Positions 1 to 11,025 of a DNA stretch of 64,000 nt are shown here, in pieces. The DNA comes from Clarkia xantiana subsp. parviflora (lineage: Eukaryota > Streptophyta > Magnoliopsida > Myrtales > Onagraceae), in assembly GCA_036873135.1 (NCBI GenBank), contig JAPTYO010000007.1, positions 9,282,763-9,346,762 of the forward strand. The letters are read 5' to 3'. The position numbers and the translations under genes were made by a program. The first letter of the stretch is position 1. Each line of letters opens with the position of its first letter. The notes beneath the pieces are model-generated. The model was given only the letters and a program-made list of their open reading frames with translations, had not been told where the DNA came from and searched no databases.

Positions 1-1730
1 ATTTTCAGATACTGCCTATTAAGTGACTTTATGAGACCCAGAAAGTCATAAGCCAATCACCGGCTGCAAATGCTCCAATTTAAATTTCCAGATTGGACAA
101 TTTATAATGAAAAATAAGTCACGCCTGAAACGTGCGATAATGGTTCCACATAAATTTTTGAAAGAAGAATGGAGCATGGAAAGTAAAGAAATATAAATAT
201 GGTCTTATTGTGGAGGTGATTTCCCAAAAGAATTAAAAACATAACTAAATATGAAACCCCAGAAGTGGTTCAGGTACCTGAAAGTAATTACAATAAAGAG
301 ATCTCAATGAGTTATGTCATTAACGGGAAGTGATGGAACCGTAATATAAAGTTGTCGACAACAGTTTTGAATATTATACATGAGTGAAATCATAAAACAA
401 GACGAGGAGTCGAGGATCTTGAGCTCAATATGTTAAACAAGTATTATGATTGGCCAAAGTTTGAAAAAACACAAGTATTAACATGAATAATGCAGAAGGT
501 GGAAGCCAGTGGATACAAATTATTTCCCGCATAAATAAATTGTGTCGTAAGATATATACGCACAACCTGTGGTACAAATGTTATATGCAAAATCCTGGCA
601 ATTATTATATGGATCATTTAGTGGAGCAATCACCTTCAAATATATTTTTACGTTGGCAGTACATAAAAAGTTTTGAATGCGTCCCACATATGAATTATTT
701 ATACCCTTTTTAGGTGGCTAATTTGATAGCAAAATTAAAGTGAAAATCCTAGAAGGATTGAAAATGCTAGCATGAAATTTTTCCAAGAATGTTGGATAAT
801 AAAGATATTGTACCATTTAAAATAATACAGACAAATTATGTTATATTCTCCACAATGTATAGCTCATTTGAGCTAAGATATATCAGATGATATTATGCGA
901 ATTAAGAAAACTGATATTTTGATAAGTTGAATTGATCACGCTATAGCCGAAAGGGGCATCGCGTGAGGGGGAGAATTTAAAGATATTGAAACTCGTAAAG
1001 AGTTTGTAAATACAATCAATTTATTGATGATGTTAAATTCAGACAAAATATATTGAAAGGACAAAGGTTTGGCTCGGCCTGAAGATCGAGTACTTAAGAG
1101 ATTGAAAATAATCCTGCCCTATAAAAAAATGTCTTGAAGCTATTTTGCATAGATAAACACACTTATTGAGTACCTTAATGATTGTAAGAATTCCATGAGT
1201 TTAATATCATGATGAATCAAGACCTAAATTAATTGCTACACAAATGTAAGTCATAACATGGAAGTGCACAATTTTCAAATGTAGCATTATATTGTATATA
1301 TATATATATGAAGATAATGCATGTTATATAGCTCGAGTTGAAGATTGTTATATCAAAGGAGACATACAAAACACATTCGCCTCAAGTTATTCTTCATCCA
1401 ACGAATTTGTTCATATGAATATCTAGCGGATCTTTTCAAGGAGGCTTTATCGACTGCGACATCTGGAATATTGGCGAACATGATTGGATTGCGTCGACTT
1501 AATGAAATTACGCGATGTCAACATCAGGGGGAGAATCTACACCGCTGCACTCTTTTTCCCTTAACCAAGGTTTTATCCCATCGGGTTTTCCTGGTAAGGT
1601 TTTTAACGAGGCAGCTTACAAAAAGGGATCCATAATTGTGTACTCTTTTTCTTTCTCTAGATTTATCCCAATGAGTTTTTTCTAGTGAGGTTTTAACGAG
1701 GCACAATTCCCTTATAAACATCCAAGGGGG

Positions 1731-2594
1731 TAGGGGTGAGCATGGATCGGTCCTGGACCAGGACCGGTCCAGGACCGCTAAGTCCATTTTGAAATGGACC
1801 TAGTTCATTTCGGTCCTAGACCGGTCCAGGACCGTTAGGATCGTTTGAACGGTCTCAGTCTTAACGGTCCTGGTTCGGTCCAGGACCGTTAGGTCCAGTC
1901 TAGGACCGAATTTAAAAAATAAAATAAAATAATTTGAATTTATTTTTAAAGATTAATATATAGTATTGATATATTAAATATAAACTTTTTAATATATAAA
2001 ATTTGTAGATGTTATTATATTAAATCTGAATTTTTTAATATATGAAATTTTTAATACTAATATATTAAATTTGAATTTTTTTAATATATACTTTTTAAAT
2101 ATAATTTATAATTATCTAATTTCTGACAGTATGTAAAATATAATTTATAATTATCTATTTTTAATAAAATCTGAATTGCTAACAAATCATAAAAAAGGTT
2201 AAATTAATTTTGCTCATTATTTAGTTATATATATAATATTAAGGGATTTCTAGTATATATATAATAATCTAATTGAAGATTGCTAGGTCGAAGTTGAAGA
2301 TTGCTACTTTTCTACTGAATAATACCGTGGTCCCACCATCATTCTCATCCAGTCAATTAAGCAATCTGCAATTGTATCTCCTAACGTTGCGGGTCCCACC
2401 AGCCATTCTATTAAATCTTATCTCTCCTCTCTTCGGTTTGGTCCTGGACTCCATGGACTATAACGGTCCGACCGATAAGGACCGATAAGGACAGGTCCAA
2501 TGGACTCGGTCCTAAATGGACCGGTCCTTATCGGTTCGGTCCTGGATCGGTCTTGGACTTGGACCGGTCCTAGTGGACTTTTTGCTCACCCCTA
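1731..2594. mobile_element. Non-autonomous hAT-type DNA transposon
   Basis: The 864-bp element has perfect 12-bp terminal inverted repeats (TAGGGGTGAGCA at 1731-1742, its reverse complement at 2583-2594). It is flanked by a perfect 8-bp direct repeat, CAAGGGGG (1723-1730 and 2595-2602). An 8-bp duplication with a TAGGGGTG-like terminus is characteristic of plant hAT elements. Both subterminal regions carry many copies of a GGTCC/GGACC-rich motif (about 1745-1900 and 2440-2575), the kind of repeated subterminal site hAT transposases bind. The middle is AT-rich and carries no transposase. It is inserted exactly in the polypurine tract of the surrounding copia element, so it arrived after the retrotransposon. 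Confidence 0.9.
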
Positions 2595-2604
2595 CAAGGG
2601 GGAA

Positions 2605-2834
2605 TGTTATGAATATATTTAGTGGATGTTCAATATTACGTGTATTAAATTACGTGTATTAAACATCCCTTGTTTAGACTTTTCTAGTATTAAATTTACA
2701 TCATCCACAAGTATATGTAATCCCTATATAAGGGCTCCTATGTGTGATAATAAGATTATCTCTAAATTATCTCTTCCATCAGCTCTATACTTTCGTAACA
2801 GTCTAGTTTTAGTTGTCTTTGATTTTTTTTTACA
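2605..2834 (+). repeat. 3' LTR of the copia element
   Basis: The repeat begins with TG immediately after a purine-rich tract and ends with CA near 2834, giving about 230 bp. A TATA-like box (TATATAA, 2725-2731) sits where an LTR promoter would be. The matching 5' LTR is outside the window, so the 3' boundary is inferred only from the terminal CA. Confidence 0.65.
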
Positions 2835-3243
2835 ATGTTGATTGTCGTGTCCCCCCTCCGTGACAATATAGAAACTATCACCACTATCACGTGCTATAAG
2901 CGGACCGGTTTTTTCTTAACAGAAGGCCGTTTTCTAAGTTTTGCCTTGGTCAACAATAACAAGGGCGAGATCGGGAGTCACTTCGGTGCCCCAGCGAAAT
3001 CCTCCCGCCTTCTAAAAATAGTGATGTTTTAAAGTGGTTATAAATGTCTTAAACTATTAAATATTAAAAAAAAAACAAATTACCATCCAATAAGTTGCAG
3101 GTTACTAAACTATATATATTGATATTTTATTATTTACTTTTATATAAAAAATATTATTTAATCCTTAACAATTAAAAACAAATTACCCAAATTTTTTTTT
3201 TTATAATATTACAATTTTTTATGCTAAATAATTTTAGTACTCT

Positions 3244-3286
<43 letters not shown>

Positions 3287-3833
3287 TATTTTTGGCCAAT
3301 ATATATACATAAACTTAAACACAAATAAATATAGTGTTTTTTTTTGCCAAACTAAATATAGCATTAAATATACATTTTTTCCGATAATACTTAAAATATT
3401 TTGTTGTTGATGAATTTAATTTATTTTTGTATCTGTTATCATTGTATATTGTAAATAATTTCAAAAAAAAAAAAATATAGTACTACTTTAATTACATTTT
3501 TATATATTTAAGAAAAATAACATGTCCTCCGCTCGTGCAATTTTAATTATAAAATTTTAAGTTTCGTTTTATATTGCGAGTAACAAATAAATCAATTAAG
3601 ATTTATTTGTTGTCTCTTTAGGAGACCAACAAAAACTAATAAAAAAAAGATTAATTATAGGTAATTCGTATAACAAATATGCGCCAAAACAAATACACAT
3701 AGAACGAAATATGTATTTTTATCTTGTACGAAACAATATATAGATGTCATGTTTGTACTAAAATATTTTAAATTAACATGTCACATGTTGCTTTCATAAC
3801 TTTATCACGATTTTCATTTTGACTCCAGAGAAT
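2835..3833. other. Intergenic, no gene seen
   Basis: AT-rich sequence with no supportable gene. It contains a (TA)n microsatellite at about 3247-3282. A short less AT-rich stretch at 2835-3030 is open in one frame but resembles nothing I recognise. Confidence 0.6.
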
Positions 3834-4700
3834 CAGGGATGTCATCAGAAGCAAACGGTGCTTGGATGTTAAGACCTAAAGAATACAAAATAATTTTCGT
3901 TAATACATTTATAATGAATTACTTATTTTGCAGTTAGTGTACATAGTACTTACTGTAGATGGTGTTATATTAGGAATCTCTTCTGGGTGTTGCATGAAGT
4001 GTATAACATAGAGACCGCAATTAACCCTATCCATGCACAATTGCTTTTTTAAATATAAATGTGATAATAATAATTGAACAACATCACGATTTAAAATTTA
4101 AAATGTTTTACATACCAATCATTAAGTGTCGCTTGATTTGGAACATTAGAAGAGGTAACAAATTTCCAATCTTGGAGTAGGTTGATTTTCCAATTGTTTA
4201 ATTCTCCGGTTGTCACATAATGTCCCCTGTCTATGTCCACTAATGCTTGTATTGCATTTACCTGTTTTAAAACGACAAAATATTAGACACAAAAAATTAT
4301 AAAAACTATTTGTATTTAAATTTAGTAAATAAAAAGAAGTAAATAACTTCATTACCATTTTATAGCAATCTGTTTTTCTTCTATTAGAATTAGGAGGAAT
4401 AGTGTATATATAATATATAGTGCGATCATTTGCAGATAGTACAATTAAGTACCAATGAGAGTTATCTGCGTTCAATGGTATGTATATCTGTTGGGTAAAT
4501 TAAAACAAAAGGATATAAGAGTTAGGAGTATGCACATTTATCTTAAGTAAAATAACTCAATCTTTAGTATTTATTGATGGAGATTTATCAGCAACAACAT
4601 AGTTAACAGCTATGAGCTCTTCTTCATAAAGGGTTGGTCCAAATTCCGCTAAAGCACCTCTAAGAATGTTTGTATGCAGATACTGCACATTTATTTAGTA
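3834..4700 (-). pseudogene. Ulp1-type cysteine protease domain, fragmented
   Basis: On the minus strand several pieces read like exons of a C48 (Ulp1/SUMO-protease-like) domain. The first piece contains LRGALAEFGPTLYEEEL (about 4620-4690). The next has the catalytic-histidine motif NADNSHWYLIVL (about 4400-4475). A third, at about 4145-4262, ends in VPNQATLND, and a fourth (about 3960-4040) has the catalytic-cysteine motif NCGLYVIHFMQ. Splice-like GT/AG signals separate some pieces, but a stop follows the first piece and no start or complete frame can be built. Such domains are often carried by plant Mutator-like and CACTA transposons, and FAR1-like sequence lies next door on the other strand. 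I therefore read it as a transposon-borne remnant rather than a host gene. Confidence 0.55.
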
Positions 4701-4861
4701 TTTCATATGAAAAAAACACAATAAAAATTCTTTAAAACTTTATTTGATACTTGCTAAAGAAAAAAGTGATTCTAATAATTATAATAAATAACTGTAAAAT
4801 CTCACCTTTAATCTCACCTTTAAATCATATTTTGTAAAATTAGAATCAGCTGAGACAATTC

Positions 4862-5380
4862 TCAATTACAAGGCAGCGCAAACTAATGAAGGATATGCCA
4901 GTACGTTGGAAAAAATATATGAAATGATCTCTGCTTTGGATATTAAAAACTATAAAGATGAGATTCCATCAAAAGGAGGGTGCTCAGTAAGGGATCCTAA
5001 GCCATCGACTAAGATGCGTGCAAAACATACACACATGACAAAAGGATTGAAGCAGAGAAAAATTGGAAAAAGGAAAATTGCTAGAAAGACGAAGATCAAT
5101 GGTTCAGATGAAGAAGACATTCCAGTGGAAGTGTCAGGGAAAGATGAAAAAGTGAACATCAGTAGTAAAACGAGTCCAATCGATTCATTGCAGTTTAAAT
5201 ATGAATGACAAAATGAAGATTTCCCACAAGTTTTTGAGGGTCTTCCAAAAGGTTTTGATCCTGATATCTCACGAGGTTTACATAAGGATTGTGGATTTCA
5301 TTTCCCTAGTTGGGACTCTTTCAGGATTCGGAGGGGTGACCCGTGGAAGATTGAGCATTACGAGCAAGATCGTTCTTAAG
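4862..5380 (+). pseudogene. FAR1/MULE-transposase-like C-terminal fragment
   Basis: An open stretch starting upstream of 4906 has a helical segment followed by a very basic region (residues rich in K and R after VRDPKPSTK). This resembles the C-terminal tail of FAR1-related proteins, where a DP-x-x-x-x-KG motif precedes a basic segment. A TGA at 5206-5208 interrupts the frame, which stays open for about 55 more codons. There is no start, DNA-binding domain or SWIM finger. With the neighbouring Ulp1 remnant it probably marks a rearranged transposon. The assignment rests on composition and a short motif, so it is tentative. Confidence 0.35.
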
Positions 5381-5399
5381 TATTTTTCAAATTTGTAGG

Positions 5400-5566
5400 A
5401 CATTTATTTAATATTAATTGGGTAGCCAATGTTATATTTTTAATTAAGTTTATCAGTTAATTTCAATTAAATAAAAGCAGTATGTTGCTTCAGCTACTAT
5501 TTTTCATTTTAAGTACAATGTTATTAAGTAAATGCATTTTTTTTGTTTCCGTAAATGCATTCTCTT

Positions 5567-5599
<33 letters not shown>

Positions 5600-7764
5600 A
5601 TATATTGCTAAAAAAAAGTATGACCTAATTGTTTTATGAAAAGTAATAATATGTTTGTATATAATCACATGTTATTAGAATCAAACCGAAAACTAAACCG
5701 GTGAGAGAACCAATTTCTACTTCGTCCGGTCGAACCGGCTCGAATACGGTCTGACCACTTGTTCAAATACAACAAAAAAAAAAGGTAAAAAAATGGTTTG
5801 AAAAAAAAAAAAAAAAATTGTCTCGGCAGTTGGCTGTTTATCCCTTTCACAAATGGACAAATGTTTTTTTTTGGATAAAATTCTGATTTTTATTTTAAAA
5901 TAAAATTGATAAAATTAAAATTACATTTTCTCTCTTTAACCTGCTATAGCAGGTCATGGATTTATAATTTTTTAATGTTTTTAACTAACTTTCCTTTTTA
6001 AATTGAAACTTACTATTTTAGGAAAGGGCGGTACCATTCCGCGGCGGCATATAATAAATTTCCGGGCGAGATCCGGTTTCGGAGGGAATGTAAATCTGAA
6101 AGCCATTCAATCTTTTTATTTAGCCAAAAAAAATCTTTTATTTATTTTTTATTTTTGGCCACTAATCTTTTATTAATTAATAATTAATTATTGACAAAAA
6201 ATTATTAATTGACTATAATGCAACTGATGTAACAACTAACAGCTATTTTTTTTTTTTTGCTAAACTATACTAATAAATTTAAGTAATCATTAAAATTATG
6301 CTTAATTATTAATTAAAAAATAACATGCAGTAAAATTGATCAATTTAAAATGCACTAAATTAACAGCGTTACCACATCAACCTCCCCATCGTTTACCAAA
6401 AAAAAAAAAAAAAAAAAATCAACCTCCCCATCATTTAATAACATTTTATAATTTTAATTTATATATATATGCTTTAATTTACTATAGTTTATTCACCATT
6501 GAATATCGTAATTAAATAGTCTTAACTTTTTTACGGTACTCTGATTTATAAACAATTTTTTTTTCTTATGAAAGTATAGATAGTAAACAATTTGAAAGAC
6601 ACGTACATAACATCAAATTTTTTTAAGTTACGTACACCACTATGATAAAATAATCTATAATAAATAAATAAATATATTCTTTTAATATAATATTGATTTT
6701 AAAACGAATTCGTAACTCCATAATATTATATATAATTTAAATTTTTATATAAGTAGAATTTCGTGCAAAATGCGCGAGTATGTGATAAGTAATAACAATA
6801 AATCTTAAAATATCTATATAAAAAAACAGTTTACTTTTCGGCCAAATTTTATTTGGGCTTTGAGATTACTGTTTTATTTTTGGGCTCAGATCCATCACGA
6901 ATTTAAGAACCACGACGACCTAATTACGTTTTTCCCAGCCCAGTAGGAAGACCATCGGTGCACCCAGATAATCGATCTTAGCCAAGAGAGAGATTTCTAT
7001 TTTTGACTTAATCATCATCAATATATTTAAGTGTTTTCTGCCAAAACTAATGGGTAGACTTTCTGTACTTCTGGTAAAAATAAATCATATAATATTATTT
7101 ATTATATAAAAGCATTTTTTTGAACTTACTAATAAAATTCATATTTTTCTAGTATTATTTTAAACTTCAAAGTCGTGTATGATATCGTTGTAATTAATAA
7201 CTTCTCGACATGTGTTAATAACTAATTTAATGGAACCAAACTATAAAATGCACGCTAAACTTTTTTGTTTAATATAAAAATTGTTAATTGAACTTTATTT
7301 TGTAGAAAAATACTAGTTAGACTTTCATGAATTGAGTAAAAATAGCTAATTATATCCACTTCGATGTTCGTTATTGGACATAATTATGCATAAGTTGGTA
7401 ACGTACGTGATGGAGAAATAACGCCCAAAGGTGTGAGTTGTTTCAATTCAAAAGTCATAAGATCTTATTTGAGCTTATTTCAAAAGTCATGAATTATGTA
7501 CTTGAGATAATTTCAAAATAAGATTCTCTAATGAATCTCGACAAGGCAAGTCACTCACATCGAGTGAACCATAAAGACTAAAATGCTGGATGTACATTTT
7601 TTTTTCATTCACATATTAACTAAATTAAACCATACTTATTTATATATTATTATAAATTACATTGCACCGGAACAAGAAACAAAGGTTGCAGTTGCTCAAA
7701 ATAAAACACAAGCATGCATGACACTTAAAAAAAGAAAAAAGAAAAAAAAAAGAATTGACATCGA
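5400..7764. other. Intergenic, no gene seen
   Basis: Mostly AT-rich, with a (TA)n tract at about 5567-5606 and several A or T homopolymers. No open frame here has coding character. It lies 3' of the LEA-like gene, so its right edge should include that gene's 3' UTR. Confidence 0.6.
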
Positions 7765-8229
7765 TCACATCTGCTGCTGCATCAACTGAGTATCAACGTC
7801 GACTCTGGCCACCCCGGTGTCCGCCATCTTCGGAACCTCCACCTCCCCCACCACAAACCCCGCCACGTCACTCCTCTCCCCCCTCAATATCCTTCCCTCC
7901 TCCTCCTCGTCCACGTAATTCGGGTCCCCTTTATCCATCGCTGCCGGCACCGGATCCATCTCGTTTCCGATAAAGTCCCCAGGGCCCTCCCACGTGAACC
8001 GACCGCCGTGGCCCGCGTTGTGCGGCGGATGGTTCAATCCGACTCCGTCAATGGGGTGGCGGTCCATGCGATGGAGGCCCTTGTCCCTTAGCTTCTTCTC
8101 GTGGTGCTTGAGGGTGTCTATGTTGTGGGATTCCACCTCCGTCTTTGTCACGCGCTTCATCCCGGCCTCATCATGGCTAACCGCCCTGAACGTCACCGTG
8201 TCCTGCTTGTCGTCGATTTGCTGTGCCAT
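7765..8229 (-). CDS. Small hydrophilic LEA-like protein, 154 aa
   Basis: A single-exon frame from ATG at 8229 to TGA at 7765-7767 encodes a very hydrophilic protein with no membrane segment or signal peptide. It is rich in D, E, K, H and G. It contains the blocks KHHEKKLRDKGLHRMDRHP and HPPHNAGHGGRFTWEGPGD, then an acidic DEEEE stretch. I recognise the block pattern from small conserved plant proteins often described as late-embryogenesis-abundant-like, but I cannot give a specific function. GC content is much higher than in the flanks, which supports real coding. A CACGTG box lies about 130 bp upstream of the start. Long frames on the opposite strand here are shadows. Confidence 0.8.
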   Translation of the reverse strand: MAQQIDDKQDTVTFRAVSHDEAGMKRVTKTEVESHNIDTLKHHEKKLRDKGLHRMDRHPIDGVGLNHPPHNAGHGGRFTWEGPGDFIGNEMDPVPAAMDKGDPNYVDEEEEGRILRGERSDVAGFVVGEVEVPKMADTGVARVDVDTQLMQQQM

Positions 8230-8356
8230 GTTGGGTTCCTGGTCGGAGGTGGTTTAGGTTCTTATTAATTATAAGGTGGGAGCGGTGAAGGTGAGTCGTA
8301 CATTGGGTTGTGGTGGCGGAGAGAGGATTGTGGCATCTGGCCACGGTGAAAAGTGA

Positions 8357-8362
8357 CACGTG
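8357..8362. promoter_or_regulatory. G-box/ABRE upstream of the LEA-like gene
   Basis: The sequence GACACGTGC contains the palindromic CACGTG core with ACGTG context, 128-133 bp upstream of the ATG at 8229. This is the typical position for an ABA-responsive element. A six-base match alone is weak; the support comes from position and gene type. Confidence 0.45.
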
Positions 8363-8663
8363 CTAAACACCGAAACCATGCTCATGCATACATATATAGT
8401 ATATATATGAACATGATTTCATTATGCATGAACATGGCTTCAATATCTAACTTACTTTTAGGTAATAATAAATGGTGTAACGATTATTTTTTAATCATGT
8501 GAGTGTATGAGTCTAAAATGAAAATATATTTATCACTTATACTTTTTTTCTTGTACGGACTCTCTCGATGCAAGCATATGCAGGAGATTTTATTGGGTGA
8601 CTCGTGCCATCATGTAGTGCTCCTCACACAGTCACAATGGAGAAATTTTACAATGACTCGGTT

Positions 8664-8930
8664 TCATGGAAGGCACTTGGTGGAACTTCTTCAGTAAAAA
8701 AACAACACATGTTCTTACTTTTTTTTGTAAAGCAACTGCACACTCTCTCTTACTTCCACATGTCACGTTTTATCTGAATGAAGTACGTGGTGAAATTATT
8801 GCTTCCCTTGATGGGAACACATGTCAACACATGGCGTGGAATGATTGGGTAAGTGGTAATATATGTATTGACATATGTTCCCACCGAAGGAAGTAATAAT
8901 TTCTCCCATCAAGTGGCTTCCACGTGTTAG
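8664..8930. repeat. Fold-back (MITE-like) repeat
   Basis: Two nested pairs of inverted arms are visible. The outer pair is about 20 bp (8664-8684 with 8907-8930; core GGAAGGCACTTGGTGGA against its imperfect complement). The inner pair is about 42 bp (8791-8832 with 8862-8904). Mismatches indicate age. No target duplication could be fixed. Confidence 0.55.
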
Positions 8931-9195
8931 AATCGAATTAGTTCTCCTCACAATGGAGTGGAGTGGGTCTCACTCAGCTGGTGAGGGCTGGGGCACCACA
9001 TGGTAGCACCGGGCTACAAACATAATTTTTCGCAAATGCAAACGCACAATGACCAAAGGGAGACATTTTGGGTAACAAGGTGTGCACAATTTTACCCACG
9101 TATTCTACTCTAGTTTGCGCTCGTGGTCCTACGCAATATGGAGGCAACTCTCTTCAGCTTACTGTTAAAAAAAGAGAGCTCATATAGTGGGAGAC

Positions 9196-9364
9196 ATTCT
9201 TGTATACATCAGATCGACCACATGGCGCTGGCGTATTGCCCCTTCAACTAATCAAATCGTGACATTTGTCTTTGTTCACTCTCTCACTTGCTACATGTCA
9301 CGATTAGATTGGTTGAAGGGGTAATACATCAGCGCCACGTGGTGGAACTGATGTATACAAGAAT
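9196..9364. repeat. Fold-back MITE with 69-bp arms
   Basis: The left arm 9196-9264 and right arm 9296-9364 are inverted copies with only a handful of mismatches, separated by about 31 bp. Shared core segments include TTCTTGTATACATCAG at the tips and AATCGTGACA at the inner ends. The total is 169 bp with no coding capacity. The transcript would form a long hairpin. Confidence 0.75.
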
Positions 9365-9577
9365 TTCTGGGTGGCTGTAATTAGAGTATCCTATGGTGTA
9401 AACTAGAGCAGACTTGTTTTGATCAATAATTTTATTTATTGTGTATTGGGTAAACGAGTTTGAATATAGATGTAAATCCAACGTATATATATTATGTGTT
9501 TCGTGGCTTCAACTACAAGTGTTGGGGCCAATCTTACGAACTCTTATATTATATATATATAAGTTTAAGAACCAATG

Positions 9578-10465
9578 AAAGGTCTGAACTATCACCCATG
9601 TTAACGGGAGAGGTCTGAAATTTAAAAAGTTAATAACAAAGGTCTGAAATTTCAATTTTGTTGATTTGAGGTTTTCCGTCCATTTTTAGAGTTAAATTTA
9701 ACAGAAATGTGTGAAATGACATTTTTGCCCCTTTAATATTTTGTTTTATTTAATATCTTATTTAAGGAAATGTGAAATGACAATTTTACCCCTAAAGTCA
9801 AATTAAAACCACCCAACTCCGGCCACCGCCACCCGACTCCGGCGACCACCACCTCGACTCCGACGACCACCACCTCGGCTCCGGCGACCCGACTCCGACG
9901 ACCACCACCTCGGCTCCGGCGACCCGACTCCGGCCACCACCTCAGCAAAAATGCTCCGATCGGAGCAAAAAAGCTCCGATCGGGGCCAAAAAGCTCTGAT
10001 CGGAGCCAAAAAGCTCCGATCTGGTCGGAGCCACAGAGCTCCGACCGGAGCTCTGTGGCTCCGATTTTGGCCCAATCGGAGCCTTGGTGGTGGTCGCCGG
10101 AGCCTTGGTGGTGGTCGGCGGAGCCTTGGTGGTGGCCGCCGGAGTACGGTGGTGGTCGCCGGAGTACGATTGGTGGTCGTCGGAGTACCGTGGTGGCTTC
10201 AAGGGCATTTTGGTCTTTTCACTCCAATCATGTGAGGGGCACACTTGATAGAAGGGCATTTTTGGAAATTTATTTTATTTCCGGTCACATGCCAAGCATG
10301 TGACCAACTTCCGTTAGTTTTAACGGAAAAAACTAACGGAGACCGCTGTTATCAACAAAACAGAAATTTCAGACCTCTGTTATTAACTTTTTAAATTTCA
10401 GACCTCTCTCGTTAACATGGGTGATAGTTTAGACTTTTTAAATTTCAGACATCTCCCGTAATATA
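9578..10465. mobile_element. Fold-back element with GC-rich palindromic core (family A)
   Basis: Inverted arms of about 88 bp lie at 9578-9665 and 10351-10440. Each contains two copies of a unit built on GGTCTGAAATTTAAAAAGTTAA. The right side carries one further degraded unit to about 10465. Between the arms, AT-rich subterminal sequence gives way to a GC-rich core (about 9815-10195). The core is made of repeated CCGGCGACCACCACC-type units and palindromes such as GCTCCGATCGGAGC, arranged in opposite orientations on the two sides. Overlapping frames on both strands are by-products of the repeats. No clear target duplication was found. Confidence 0.7.
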
Positions 10466-11025
10466 TGTTATGTTGCATTTATGCGTGTAAGGTTTTAGTT
10501 GTTGTTGTGACTATCCGACCTATTAGATTCATTGTTTATTTTTTTTATTTTTTTAAATCGACATTAAAATTGACAAATCGAAATCACTTGACCTGCACGT
10601 GACAACTTTTTGACATCAAATATAAAATGTCAAACAATCAATCACAACGAATCTAATACATCAAAAAACTAATTGTAACAAAAATATGTCACGAACAAAT
10701 GACATAACTTTATACACAAAAAATATATAAATTGCAAACATATATTGTACCAAAAGTTTAAATAAAATGTTGCTTCAAAAGCCAATTTAGAAGCTAGTTC
10801 AAGGATCTCACTGTCGTCTATATGTTTGGAATCAACTATCAAGTAGCCAAGTAAACGGTAAACGACGACACAAAGTCAAGTAAACGACGGGTCATGGAAG
10901 GAAGCATAGTTAATTGTTATCTGCCACCTAACAAGTTGAAAAGTCGATGAGCATTATTACTCACTACATATGACTTTTCTAGGATTGTTAATTGTTATAG
11001 AAAGAATAGTTTTTAGCACACAGAA
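10466..11025. other. Upstream region of the WAK-like gene
   Basis: AT-rich sequence with no gene. It should hold the promoter and 5' UTR of the receptor kinase starting at 11026. I could not single out a convincing TATA box. Confidence 0.5.

Larger units (their letters stand above)
1..2834 (+). mobile_element. Ty1/copia retrotransposon, 3' part, decayed
   Basis: A degenerate pol reading can be followed across the first 1.5 kb despite many stops and frameshifts. Around 270-480 is the hinge between integrase and reverse transcriptase. Around 1040-1095 is an RT segment resembling the K-x-x-x-x-LGL-x-IE-L block. At about 1310-1500 is the end of RNase H, with LYEDNA-like and ADLF-x-x-AL motifs. 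The sequence then passes through the long spacer typical of this lineage and reaches a polypurine tract near 1723-1730 and 2595-2604, followed by an LTR beginning TGTTATGAA. The polypurine tract is split by an hAT-type insertion. The 5' part lies outside the window. The family is clear from the order of motifs; the element is certainly non-coding now. Confidence 0.85.

Noticed and set aside
2835..3032. 65-codon open frame after the copia LTR
   Set aside because: No recognisable domain, no start context and AT-rich surroundings.
9733..10303. Several 70-105-codon frames on both strands
   Set aside because: By-products of GC-rich repeats in the fold-back core.
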